Source of the DNA: Hyphomicrobiaceae bacterium | GTDB taxonomy: Bacteria; Pseudomonadota; Alphaproteobacteria; Rhizobiales; MH13 | Assembly (NCBI GenBank): GCA_020442235.1 | Contig: JAGRKQ010000019.1 | Location: 791 to 22,576 of the forward strand | DNA length: 21,786 nucleotides | Reading direction: 5' to 3' | In this document: positions 15,328-21,786 of the stretch, in pieces | How the letters are laid out: each line of letters opens with the position of its first letter | Numbering within the stretch: position 1 is the stretch's first letter | The notes under the pieces: generated by a model | Database searches by the model: none | What the model saw: only the letters and a program-made list of their open reading frames with translations | What the model was told of the DNA's origin: nothing | Translations under genes and position numbers: made by a program

Positions 15328-16173
15328 ATGAGAATCATCTGTCCGAACTGCAACGCCGTCTACCAGGTGGGTGAGACCGCACTGGGGCCGAATGGCCGCA
15401 CGGTCCGCTGCGCCAAATGCAAGGAAAGCTGGTTCGCCACCGCCGAGCCGGAGGAGGACGCCTTCGCGGTCGACGATTTCGAGGCCATGGCCGCTTCCGG
15501 GGCCGCGGACGCGGCTTATGAAGCGGATGCTGAGGTTGCCGATCCGGATGGGGCGGGCGGGGGCTATGAAGCCTTCGAGATCAAGCGCCCGGACCCGGTC
15601 GCCTCGACCGTCTCGCTCATCGAGGGCGCGCTCGGACGGCACCGCGAAGAAGGCGGCGGCACGGTGCGCCCGCGTCCGGCGGTCTCGCGCGGGGTGCGGC
15701 TGAAGCAGGCGGCGCGGCGCAATCTCATCGGGGCCAAGTCGATCCCGGCGCTGGTGGTGCTCGGTCTCGTTCTCATCGGGGCCATGGTGCTGTTGCGCAA
15801 TCAGGTTGTCTCGGTGGTGCCCGATCTTGCTTCGCTCTACCGGCTGGCCGGGCTGGAGGTGAATGTGCGCGGTCTGCAATTCACCGAGGTGACGACGCAG
15901 GCGCAGGTCAGCAACGGCCAGCGCGTGCTGCTCATCGAAGGGGCGATTGAGAATGTCGACACCGCGGTGCGCGACGTTCCGGCAATCCGCCTTGCCATGC
16001 TCTCTGCGCAGGGCAGCGAGGTCTATGTCTGGCTCGCCGAACCGGCGGCGCGGCTGATCGATCCGGGTTCGCGCATCCCCTTCCGCACGCAGGTGGTTGC
16101 ACCGCCCGCGCTGGCGCGCGATCTTTCGTTGCGCTTCGTCGACCGCCGGGGCAGCACCCGCGCTGCCGAGTGA
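15328..16173 (+). CDS. MJ0042 zinc-ribbon / DUF3426-like single-pass membrane protein
   Basis: This 281-residue protein starts with an MJ0042-type zinc ribbon: Cys5, Cys8, Cys28 and Cys31 in CPNC...CAKC. A long acidic linker (about 40-120) follows, then one membrane segment (about 139-156, flanked by Arg/Lys on the N-terminal side). The C-terminal ~120 residues would then be periplasmic and match the DUF3426 style (FTEVTTQAQVSNGQRVLLIEG). The function is unknown, but the layout is conserved in Proteobacteria. The start at 15328 has no obvious ribosome binding site. It lies opposite ftsE across the CtrA box and is followed by hpt after 52 bases, so cotranscription with hpt-cpdR is likely. Confidence 0.87.
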   Translation: MRIICPNCNAVYQVGETALGPNGRTVRCAKCKESWFATAEPEEDAFAVDDFEAMAASGAADAAYEADAEVADPDGAGGGYEAFEIKRPDPVASTVSLIEGALGRHREEGGGTVRPRPAVSRGVRLKQAARRNLIGAKSIPALVVLGLVLIGAMVLLRNQVVSVVPDLASLYRLAGLEVNVRGLQFTEVTTQAQVSNGQRVLLIEGAIENVDTAVRDVPAIRLAMLSAQGSEVYVWLAEPAARLIDPGSRIPFRTQVVAPPALARDLSLRFVDRRGSTRAAE

Positions 16174-16225
16174 TCCGGCGCGCCGGATCGGCCCGCCGGA
16201 ACGGGCCAACAACAAGGAATATGCC

Positions 16226-16759
16226 GTGGCCTCTCAATCCTCGCGTGAAACGCTCAAGCCCCTGTTCCGCGAGGATGTGATCCGCGCCGCCGTTGCCGCC
16301 ATGGCGCGCGATCTGGCCAAGGACCCGCCGAATCTCGTCGTCGGCATTCTCACCGGGGCGGTGTTCTTTGCCTCCGATCTGATGCGGGCGCTTTATCTGG
16401 AAGGGGTGCAGCCCGATCTCGATTTCGTGCGGCTTTCCAGCTATGGCGCGGGAACGGTGACGACGGGCAGCGCCGACATGACCGCCCCGCCCTTCCTGCC
16501 GATCGAAGGGCGCGATGTGCTTCTCGTCGACGACATCCTCGATACCGGCATCACCATGCGCGAGGCGCACAAGCTGTATAGCGAACGCGGCGCGAAGCGG
16601 GTGCGCATTGCCGTGCTTCTCGACAAGCCGGCGCGGCGCGCGGCGCCCGTCAAGCCGGATTTTGTCGGCTTTGACTGTCCGGACCGCTTCGTTGCCGGCT
16701 ATGGTATCGACAAGGGCCATGCCCATCGCGGCGCGCCTTTTGTCGGCGTGCCGGAATAG
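16226..16759 (+). CDS. hpt: Hypoxanthine phosphoribosyltransferase
   Basis: This 177-residue enzyme salvages hypoxanthine (and often guanine) with PRPP to IMP or GMP in the cytoplasm. The PRPP-binding loop VLLVDDILDTGIT lies at residues 98-110, the substrate-loop SSYG near 71-74, and the tail carries PDFVGFDCPDRFVAGYGID, a family signature that includes the purine-contacting residues. The GTG at 16226 is the likely start: AAGGA (16214-16218) is 7 bases upstream, and the ATG at 16221 is out of frame. The cpdR ribosome binding site overlaps the hpt stop, which couples the two genes. Confidence 0.92.
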   Translation: MASQSSRETLKPLFREDVIRAAVAAMARDLAKDPPNLVVGILTGAVFFASDLMRALYLEGVQPDLDFVRLSSYGAGTVTTGSADMTAPPFLPIEGRDVLLVDDILDTGITMREAHKLYSERGAKRVRIAVLLDKPARRAAPVKPDFVGFDCPDRFVAGYGIDKGHAHRGAPFVGVPE

Positions 16760-16767
16760 GAGGTGTC

Positions 16768-17127
16768 ATGGCCCGCATCCTCGTTGCCGAAGACGAACCC
16801 TCCGTCCGCGATTTCCTGAAAGCGGCGCTGGCGCTCGACGGTCATGCGGTGGAGGCGGCTGCCGACGGTGCTGAGGCCTATGAAGTGCTCAAGGGCGATC
16901 CGGCGTTCGATCTTCTTCTCACCGACATCCAGATGCCGATGATGGACGGCATCGCCCTGGCGCTCAACGTCGCGCGAGACCACCCGGACCTGCCGATCCT
17001 CTTGATGACCGGCTATGCCCATCAGCGCGAGCGCGCCCATGGCCTCGATACGCTGGTCAAGGATGTGGTGATGAAGCCGTTCACGCTGGACGAGATCCGC
17101 AAGGCGGTTGCTGCCGCACTGGCCTGA
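16768..17127 (+). CDS. cpdR: Single-domain response regulator CpdR
   Basis: This 119-residue receiver domain has no output domain. The acidic pocket Glu8-Asp9, phospho-acceptor Asp53, Thr81 and Lys103 are all present. The sequence (RILVAEDE, DGHAVEAAADGAEA, MDGIALALNVARD, MTGYAHQRERAHGLD) closely resembles Caulobacter CpdR from memory. In Caulobacter, unphosphorylated CpdR moves ClpXP to the pole and promotes degradation of CtrA-pathway proteins. The C terminus AAALA is small and hydrophobic, like ClpXP-recognised tails. AGGAGG (16758-16763) overlaps the hpt stop and precedes the ATG. It ends 27 bases from the convergent TIGR02302 gene with no terminator. Confidence 0.9.
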   Translation: MARILVAEDEPSVRDFLKAALALDGHAVEAAADGAEAYEVLKGDPAFDLLLTDIQMPMMDGIALALNVARDHPDLPILLMTGYAHQRERAHGLDTLVKDVVMKPFTLDEIRKAVAAALA

Positions 17128-17154
17128 CACGGGCTGGTCTGGGATGATGTTGCG

Positions 17155-19674
17155 TCAGTCCCGGAAGCGTTCCAGAAGCCGTTCCAGATAGCGCAGTTCC
17201 TCCGGCGGGCGGAAGCTCTGGCTGAGACGGCGGCGGATTTCCTCGATGACCCGGCGGGCGCGCTCGCCTTCCGACGCGTCCGGGATCGGAATGTCAGTGG
17301 TGTCGATGCCGCCGCGCGGGCCGGTCTGACGGCCGAGTGGATCGAGCGGGCTGCCGCCGCGCTGTTCGCCGCGGCCCATGCGCTGGCCGCCCTGGGCCGT
17401 TGCCTGACCGGAACCGCCGCCCTGACCCTCGCCGCGCTGGCCCTGAAGATCGCCCATGCCTTCGCGCAGGCGGTCCACCGCCTCGCCCTGGTCGCTGAGG
17501 GCAAAATCGGTGTCGCCCTCGCCGAGATCGGTCTGCGCCTCGCCCATGGCCTCGCCGGCCTCGCCCAGCGCGCCGGGATCGACGCCTTCACGGCGCAGGC
17601 CCTCCATCAGTTCCTCAAGCCGGTCCTGCAGGGCGCCCTGATCGCGGGCCAGCTCGTCGGTGGAGCGCGGAGCGCCCTGCGGCGTGCCATCCTCCCCCGG
17701 TTCGCTGGATTCGCCCGGCTGACGGCGACCGCCCTCTTGCTGCTCATCGCTGCCGGGCGGGCCGGGCATGGCCCGGGGGCGCTGGGCATCGGGCGAGCGG
17801 CGGAAGGTCTCGTCCATCAATTCCTGCTGCTCGCGCAGCATTTCTTCCAACTGGTTCAGCGCCTCGCCGATCGCCTGATCGCGCGGGGAAGGCGGGCCGG
17901 AGGGCATCGGCCGGGCGGCGGCCATGCCGTTCATCAGGTCGTTGAGCTGCTGCATCAGTTCGCCGGCAAGTTCGGTGTCGCCAGCGCGGATGGCGTCCTC
18001 GATGGCATCGAGAAGATCGGAGAGCGCGTCGCCGTCGAGGATTTCCGCCCCGTCGGGGATTTCGCCGGGCGTGCCTTCCGAGGCGAAGCGCTCCTCAAGC
18101 GATTGCAGGAAATCGGAAAGCGCCTGACGCATCTCCTCCATCAGCGCGTCGATGGTGTCCGGCGGTAGGTTGTTCTCCAGCGCCTCGGCGAGCTGCTCCT
18201 GCAACTGGCGCAGGCGCTCGGCGGCGAGGCCGACCGCGCCGTCCTCGATCGTGACCGCCAGATCCCACAAATCGTCGAGAACGCCGCGCAGTTCATCGTC
18301 GCTGCGGGCCCGCAGAAGGCGGCTGCGTACGACACGCAAGGCGAGGAAGGTGCCGGTGTCGTCGGCCATGAAGTTTGCCGCGCCGGTCATCAGGGCATCG
18401 AGCGCCAGAACGACCTGGCCTTGCGCGGTGCGGTCGAGCGCCAGGCCGCGCCGCTGTTCGACCAGCGCATGGGCCAGCGGTTCGCGCCAGCGCCGCTCGG
18501 GGATGAACACCGTCTCCACCGCGCTGGTGGCGGTGTTTTCCGCAGCATCGCGGGCAATCAGCCGCATCGGCACGCTGAGACCGGCGAAGGGATGGGCGGT
18601 GAGGTCGCGCACGGTCTGGGCCGCGCCGTTGCGGCGGTTTGCCGGCAGGACGAGATCGATTGCCGGTGGCTCGACCAGCATGGCGGCGCGGGCATCGAGG
18701 TCGAAGATCATCGCCGCTTCGGCGCCGGTGACACCGTAATCGTCCTCGAAGAGAACCCGCATCGAAAGGGCGCCGTCCTCGGTTGCGCCGGGCGCATCGG
18801 CGAAGGCGATGGCGGGATCGGCATCGGGGCGCACGGCAAAGACGAAGCGGGCGAGCGGCGTGCCGGTGCCGAGTTCCAGCGCCCCGTCGCGCATCAGGCG
18901 GAAACGGCGCTCGCCGGGCGTTCCCTCTTCCTCGGTGGCGCCGGTAACGCTGGTCGCGAGCGCATCGGCAACGCTCATGCGCAGGACAAGAAGCGTGCCC
19001 TCGGGCACTTCGATGCGCTCGCCGAAGCGCTGCGGGTCGGGGGTCGCGGCGATCAGCACCAGAGGCGGGCGGGCGGTATAGCCGGGCGGGGCGAGCCAGG
19101 CGTCGATGCGCACCGGCACGCTCTCTTCGGGCGTCCAGCCGCGAAAGGCTTCAGCCAGCCGGGCGCCGCGGTCCGGGCCGGCATAGAGGGCGGCAACCAG
19201 CGCCAGAAGCAGAACCGGCGTGCGCAGCGCAAGGGGATCGCGGCGCGGCACGGCGCTGTGCGGCAGGGCCGGCATCAGGCGTTTCAAGCCGGAAAGAACG
19301 CGCTTCCTGTGTTCGGCAAAGAGCGCATGCGCGACCGGATCGGTGCCGGCGGGCGCATCGGCAAGGGTGGACAGCGGGGCATGATCGAGCCCGCTGTCGC
19401 GTTCCAGGCGCCGGCGGGCGGCGGCCTCGCCCGGAAGCCTCACCCGCAGAAGCCGTGCGAGGGCGGCAAGGAAAGCGAGCGCAAAGATGCCGATGACGAT
19501 GAAGCGCAAAAGGTCGGGGAGCCACGTCAGGACGCCGAACCAGACGAGCGCCAGAAAGCCGGCGGCGACGAGGAGGGCGGCGAAGAGCGCCGGCCACACG
19601 GCCTCCACGACGAGCACGCCGCGCGCGGCGGCGAGCGCGGCCTTCAGCTTCAAAGGGGTCGTGTTCGCGTCCAT
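17155..19674 (-). CDS. TIGR02302/DUF4175 family large membrane protein
   Basis: This 839-residue protein matches the alphaproteobacterial TIGR02302 family, of unknown function. Two membrane segments lie near residues 24-48 and 53-75 and a third near 150-170. A large beta-rich part follows, including the VPVRIDAWLAPPGYTARPPL segment, cut here by comment, typical of the family. Residues about 450-600 are helical and acidic. The next ~150 residues are rich in Gln, Gly, Glu and Pro (for example GQRGEGQGGGSGQATAQGG), probably disordered. The C terminus (RRVIEEIRRRLSQSFRPPE, then ELRYLERLLERF) is a conserved helical end. The ATG at 19674 has no clear ribosome binding site. It has its own promoter region to the right and no visible partner gene. 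Confidence 0.88.
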   Translation of the reverse strand: MDANTTPLKLKAALAAARGVLVVEAVWPALFAALLVAAGFLALVWFGVLTWLPDLLRFIVIGIFALAFLAALARLLRVRLPGEAAARRRLERDSGLDHAPLSTLADAPAGTDPVAHALFAEHRKRVLSGLKRLMPALPHSAVPRRDPLALRTPVLLLALVAALYAGPDRGARLAEAFRGWTPEESVPVRIDAWLAPPGYTARPPLVLIAATPDPQRFGERIEVPEGTLLVLRMSVADALATSVTGATEEEGTPGERRFRLMRDGALELGTGTPLARFVFAVRPDADPAIAFADAPGATEDGALSMRVLFEDDYGVTGAEAAMIFDLDARAAMLVEPPAIDLVLPANRRNGAAQTVRDLTAHPFAGLSVPMRLIARDAAENTATSAVETVFIPERRWREPLAHALVEQRRGLALDRTAQGQVVLALDALMTGAANFMADDTGTFLALRVVRSRLLRARSDDELRGVLDDLWDLAVTIEDGAVGLAAERLRQLQEQLAEALENNLPPDTIDALMEEMRQALSDFLQSLEERFASEGTPGEIPDGAEILDGDALSDLLDAIEDAIRAGDTELAGELMQQLNDLMNGMAAARPMPSGPPSPRDQAIGEALNQLEEMLREQQELMDETFRRSPDAQRPRAMPGPPGSDEQQEGGRRQPGESSEPGEDGTPQGAPRSTDELARDQGALQDRLEELMEGLRREGVDPGALGEAGEAMGEAQTDLGEGDTDFALSDQGEAVDRLREGMGDLQGQRGEGQGGGSGQATAQGGQRMGRGEQRGGSPLDPLGRQTGPRGGIDTTDIPIPDASEGERARRVIEEIRRRLSQSFRPPEELRYLERLLERFRD

Positions 19675-19871
19675 TGCGCCATTGTTTCAGCCAAGATCAG
19701 CGCAAGTGTGGCCGAGCGCCCTTCTCGCGGCAATGGCGATTTCTTCAAGCGGCTCCAAATCTTGCGCTTTGCTCTGTGTCGTTCGCACACCCGCCGCTGA
19801 GGTGAATCTCCACTCAGCGTCATTCCTGCCTTTGGTTCGCAGGATTCCAGTCAGCGCCGGAAAGCTGTTGA
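19675..19871. other. Non-coding region between lysA and the TIGR02302 gene, with a possible REP-like remnant
   Basis: This 197-base stretch is less GC-rich than its surroundings. It contains a 6-base stem with an 11-base loop (19796-19801 with 19813-19818), and a second, TCCTGC (19824-19829) with GCAGGA (19839-19844), inside CATTCCTGCC...GCAGGATTCCAG. The latter resembles dispersed palindromic repeats found in many proteobacterial genomes, though degraded. No T run follows either stem, so neither looks like an intrinsic terminator for lysA. A 62-codon minus-strand frame here has no ribosome binding site and is read as spurious. The TIGR02302 promoter should lie here but I cannot identify it. 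Confidence 0.4.
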
Positions 19872-21137
19872 TCACAGCCAGTCGGGAACACGGTCGAGGG
19901 CAATGATCTCTTCGGCGGAAAGGCGCGGGCGGATGACGGCGAAGCGGTCGCCGTCGACCAGCACTTCCGGTACCAGCGGGCGGGTGTTGTAGGTGCCGGC
20001 CTGCACGGCCCCGTAGGCGCCGGCCGAATAGACGGCCAGAAGCGCGCCCTGCCGGGTCTCGGGCAATTCGCGGCCCTTGGCGAGAAAATCGCCGGATTCA
20101 CAGACCGGGCCGACGACATCGACAACGGCGCGCGGCGTATCCGGTCCGGGCTCGTCGACGGGGCGGATCGTGTGGTGTGCCTCGTAGAGCGTCGGGCGGA
20201 TGAGATCGTTCATGGCGGCGTCGACGATGACGAAGCGCCGGCCTTCGCCTTCCTTCACATATTCGACGCGGGTGACGAGGATGCCGGCATTGCCGGAAAT
20301 CAGCCGGCCCGGCTCGAAGATCACCTTGCAGCCGAGCGCCTCGACATGGCGGCGCACCACGCCGGCATAGGCGACGGGGTGCGGGGGCGGGGCGTTGTCG
20401 TCGATGTAGGGAATGCCGAGGCCGCCGCCCAGGTCGATGTGATCGATGCTGTGGCCGGCTGCGCGCAGTTCGGCGATGAGGCCGCCGAGGCGGGCAAAGG
20501 CATCGTCGAAGGGGGCAAGCTCGGTGATCTGCGAACCGATATGCATGTCGATGCCGGTGATGGCGATGCCATTGAGCCGGGCGGCTTCGTCATAGACGGC
20601 GGGGGCGTCCTTCCAGGGAATGCCGAACTTGTTTTCCGACTTGCCGGTCGCAATCTTGGCGTGGGTCCTGGCGTCCACATCGGGGTTGATGCGGAAGGAA
20701 ACCGGCGCACGCACGCCGGCGGTGCGGGCGCGGGCATCGAGCCGCAGGAGCTCGGGCACCGATTCCACGTTGAAGCAGAAGATGCCGGCGGCGAGTGCCG
20801 CGTCGATCTCTGCGACCGACTTGCCGACGCCGGAAAACATGATCCGCTCCGCCGGGATGCCGGCTGCCAGCGCCCGGGCGAGTTCACCGCCCGAGACGAC
20901 ATCGGCGCCGCAGCCGAGCCTGCCGAGCAGCTTCAGGACCGCCTGGTTGGAATTGGCCTTCATCGCATAGGCGATGAGCACATCGAGGCCCTTGAAGGCG
21001 TCGGCAAAGACGGTGACGTGACGCTCCAGCGTGGCGCGCGAATAGCAGTAAAAGGGCGTGCCGACGGCGCTCGCGATGGCGGGCACCGGCACGTCCTCGG
21101 CGTGGAGGACGCCGGCGCGGTAATGGAAATGATGCAT
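19872..21137 (-). CDS. lysA: Diaminopimelate decarboxylase
   Basis: LysA decarboxylates meso-diaminopimelate to L-lysine, the last step of lysine synthesis, and is a PLP fold-type III enzyme. The Schiff-base lysine is Lys60 in IAYAMKAN. The glycine-rich phosphate site IDLGGGLGIPY, the EPGRLISGNAG segment, the catalytic CESGDFLA cysteine and GAYGAVQAGTYNTRP tail are present. The 421-residue length is normal. It is preceded by lptM (15-base gap) and argH on the same strand, an arrangement common in rhizobia. No terminator is visible after its stop. Confidence 0.95.
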   Translation of the reverse strand: MHHFHYRAGVLHAEDVPVPAIASAVGTPFYCYSRATLERHVTVFADAFKGLDVLIAYAMKANSNQAVLKLLGRLGCGADVVSGGELARALAAGIPAERIMFSGVGKSVAEIDAALAAGIFCFNVESVPELLRLDARARTAGVRAPVSFRINPDVDARTHAKIATGKSENKFGIPWKDAPAVYDEAARLNGIAITGIDMHIGSQITELAPFDDAFARLGGLIAELRAAGHSIDHIDLGGGLGIPYIDDNAPPPHPVAYAGVVRRHVEALGCKVIFEPGRLISGNAGILVTRVEYVKEGEGRRFVIVDAAMNDLIRPTLYEAHHTIRPVDEPGPDTPRAVVDVVGPVCESGDFLAKGRELPETRQGALLAVYSAGAYGAVQAGTYNTRPLVPEVLVDGDRFAVIRPRLSAEEIIALDRVPDWL

Positions 21138-21152
21138 GGGAAGCCGTTTCCG

Positions 21153-21359
21153 TCAGATCAGCGGATCGAGAATGAAGGGCCTGTCGGGGCCGGTCGGGTT
21201 GGCCGCATCCGGGTCGGCGGGCTGTTCGGCCTCGGGCGTTGCGGAGGCATTCGGAGTTTCCAGCGAGCCGCGCCGTCCGCAGCCGGAAACGGCAAGGCCG
21301 AGCAGTGCCAGAACGAGAAGGGCCGTTGCCGGGGCTTTCAGGCGGGGGCTTGTCGACAT
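21153..21359 (-). CDS. lptM: LptM-like small lipoprotein
   Basis: This 68-residue protein has a short N terminus, a hydrophobic signal segment and the lipobox VSGC with Cys27, followed by GRRGSLE, the usual sequence after the lipidated cysteine in LptM/YifL. The rest is a short acidic, Pro/Ala-rich tail ending in FILDPLI. In Escherichia coli LptM helps the LptD-LptE lipopolysaccharide translocon mature in the outer membrane; the same role is inferred here. Position just before lysA is the usual one. The ATG at 21359 shares one base with the argH stop (TGATG); a GTG at 21362 is an alternative start. Confidence 0.88.
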   Translation of the reverse strand: MSTSPRLKAPATALLVLALLGLAVSGCGRRGSLETPNASATPEAEQPADPDAANPTGPDRPFILDPLI

Positions 21360-21786
21360 CACTTCTTCTCCTGACGGGCCTTGTCGCGCGCCAGCTGCTT
21401 TTTCCAGCGGCGGGCCTCGCGGCGCACGTTCTGCGGCGCAGTGCCGCCGTAGGACACGCGCGAGCGCACCGACTTGTCAACCGAGAGCACGCCGAAGACG
21501 GCCTCGGTGATCTTCGGTTCGACCGCCTGCATGGCTTCGAGCGGCACCTTGTGCAGGGCGACGCCGGTCTTTTCGGCGATGGCGACGATGGAGCCGGTCA
21601 CGTGATGCGCCTCGCGGAAGGGCAGGCCCAGTTCGCGCACCAGCCAGTCGGCAAGGTCCGTCGCGGTCGAAAAGCCCGAAGCGGCCGCGCGTTCCAGGTT
21701 GGCGACGTTCGCGGTCATGTCGCGCACCATGCCCTCCATCGCGGCAAGCGCCAGCATCAGGTTGTCGGCTGCGTCGAAGACCTGTT
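21359..21786 (-). CDS. argH: Argininosuccinate lyase, C-terminal part (cut by the window edge)
   Basis: The frame enters the window at 21784 without a start and runs to TGA at 21361-21359; about 141 residues are visible. They match the end of Arg[22 protein letters not shown], then [21 protein letters not shown], cut here by comment, and the final [20 protein letters not shown]. ArgH splits argininosuccinate into arginine and fumarate, the last step of arginine synthesis. The catalytic Ser loop lies outside the window. The tail is rich in Lys and Arg. The stop overlaps the lptM start, so argH-lptM-lysA is likely one operon. Confidence 0.94.
   Translation of the reverse strand, partial: QVFDAADNLMLALAAMEGMVRDMTANVANLERAAASGFSTATDLADWLVRELGLPFREAHHVTGSIVAIAEKTGVALHKVPLEAMQAVEPKITEAVFGVLSVDKSVRSRVSYGGTAPQNVRREARRWKKQLARDKARQEKK

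Noticed and set aside
19796..19844. Intrinsic terminator for lysA
   Set aside because: Two short stems exist but neither is followed by a T run on the minus strand.
19687..19875. 62-codon minus-strand frame after lysA
   Set aside because: It lacks a ribosome binding site and resembles translated dispersed-repeat sequence, not a protein family.

Overview
The window is GC-rich, tightly packed bacterial chromosome, and the gene content points to an alphaproteobacterium of the Hyphomicrobiales (Rhizobiales). The evidence is the gene order metW-metX / chorismate mutase-hisC-tyrC, followed by plsC-ydcF-ftsX-ftsE, a zinc-ribbon DUF3426 protein, hpt, cpdR, a TIGR02302 protein and lysA-lptM-argH. This assignment rests on recognised protein families and gene order, not on a database search. 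No tRNA, rRNA, CRISPR array, insertion sequence, integrase or phage gene was seen. No gene-free stretch reaches 300 bases; the longest is about 218 bases (55-272).

Left part (1-5.5 kb), the more variable section: the tail of a PhbB-like reductase with a strong intrinsic terminator, a 19-base tandem repeat, a CaCA-family Na+/Ca2+ exchanger, an unrecognised acidic protein (minus strand) with a short in-frame tandem repeat, a DMT/EamA exporter, a DUF985 cupin translationally coupled behind glyoxalase II (gloB), and a SAM-dependent methyltransferase divergent from gloB.

Middle (5.5-12.1 kb), amino-acid biosynthesis: metX-metW on the minus strand (methionine) diverges from a chorismate mutase-hisC-tyrC operon on the plus strand (phenylalanine/tyrosine and histidine). 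The 191-base divergent region has a perfect 14-base palindrome, a repeated TGGCCGGYCA element and nested complementary segments in the metX leader. A DUF2125 envelope protein and a ChaC-type gamma-glutamylcyclotransferase follow.

Right part (12.1-21.8 kb), envelope and cell cycle: ftsE-ftsX-ydcF-plsC run leftward; DUF3426-hpt-cpdR run rightward. The 120-base region between them contains an exact TTAA-N7-TTAA CtrA-type box. CpdR is the adaptor controlling ClpXP-dependent CtrA turnover, so a CtrA target site beside a CtrA-degradation regulator and a divisome transporter is the most interesting regulatory signal here. A large TIGR02302 membrane protein, lysA, the small lipoprotein lptM and the 3' part of argH (cut by the window edge) complete the region.

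An architectural theme is that convergent genes end in, or within a few bases of, each other with no intrinsic terminators. I found no clearly new multi-gene system; the best leads are the CtrA box, the metX/chorismate mutase regulatory region, the unusual C-terminal half of the chorismate mutase and the unrecognised acidic protein.
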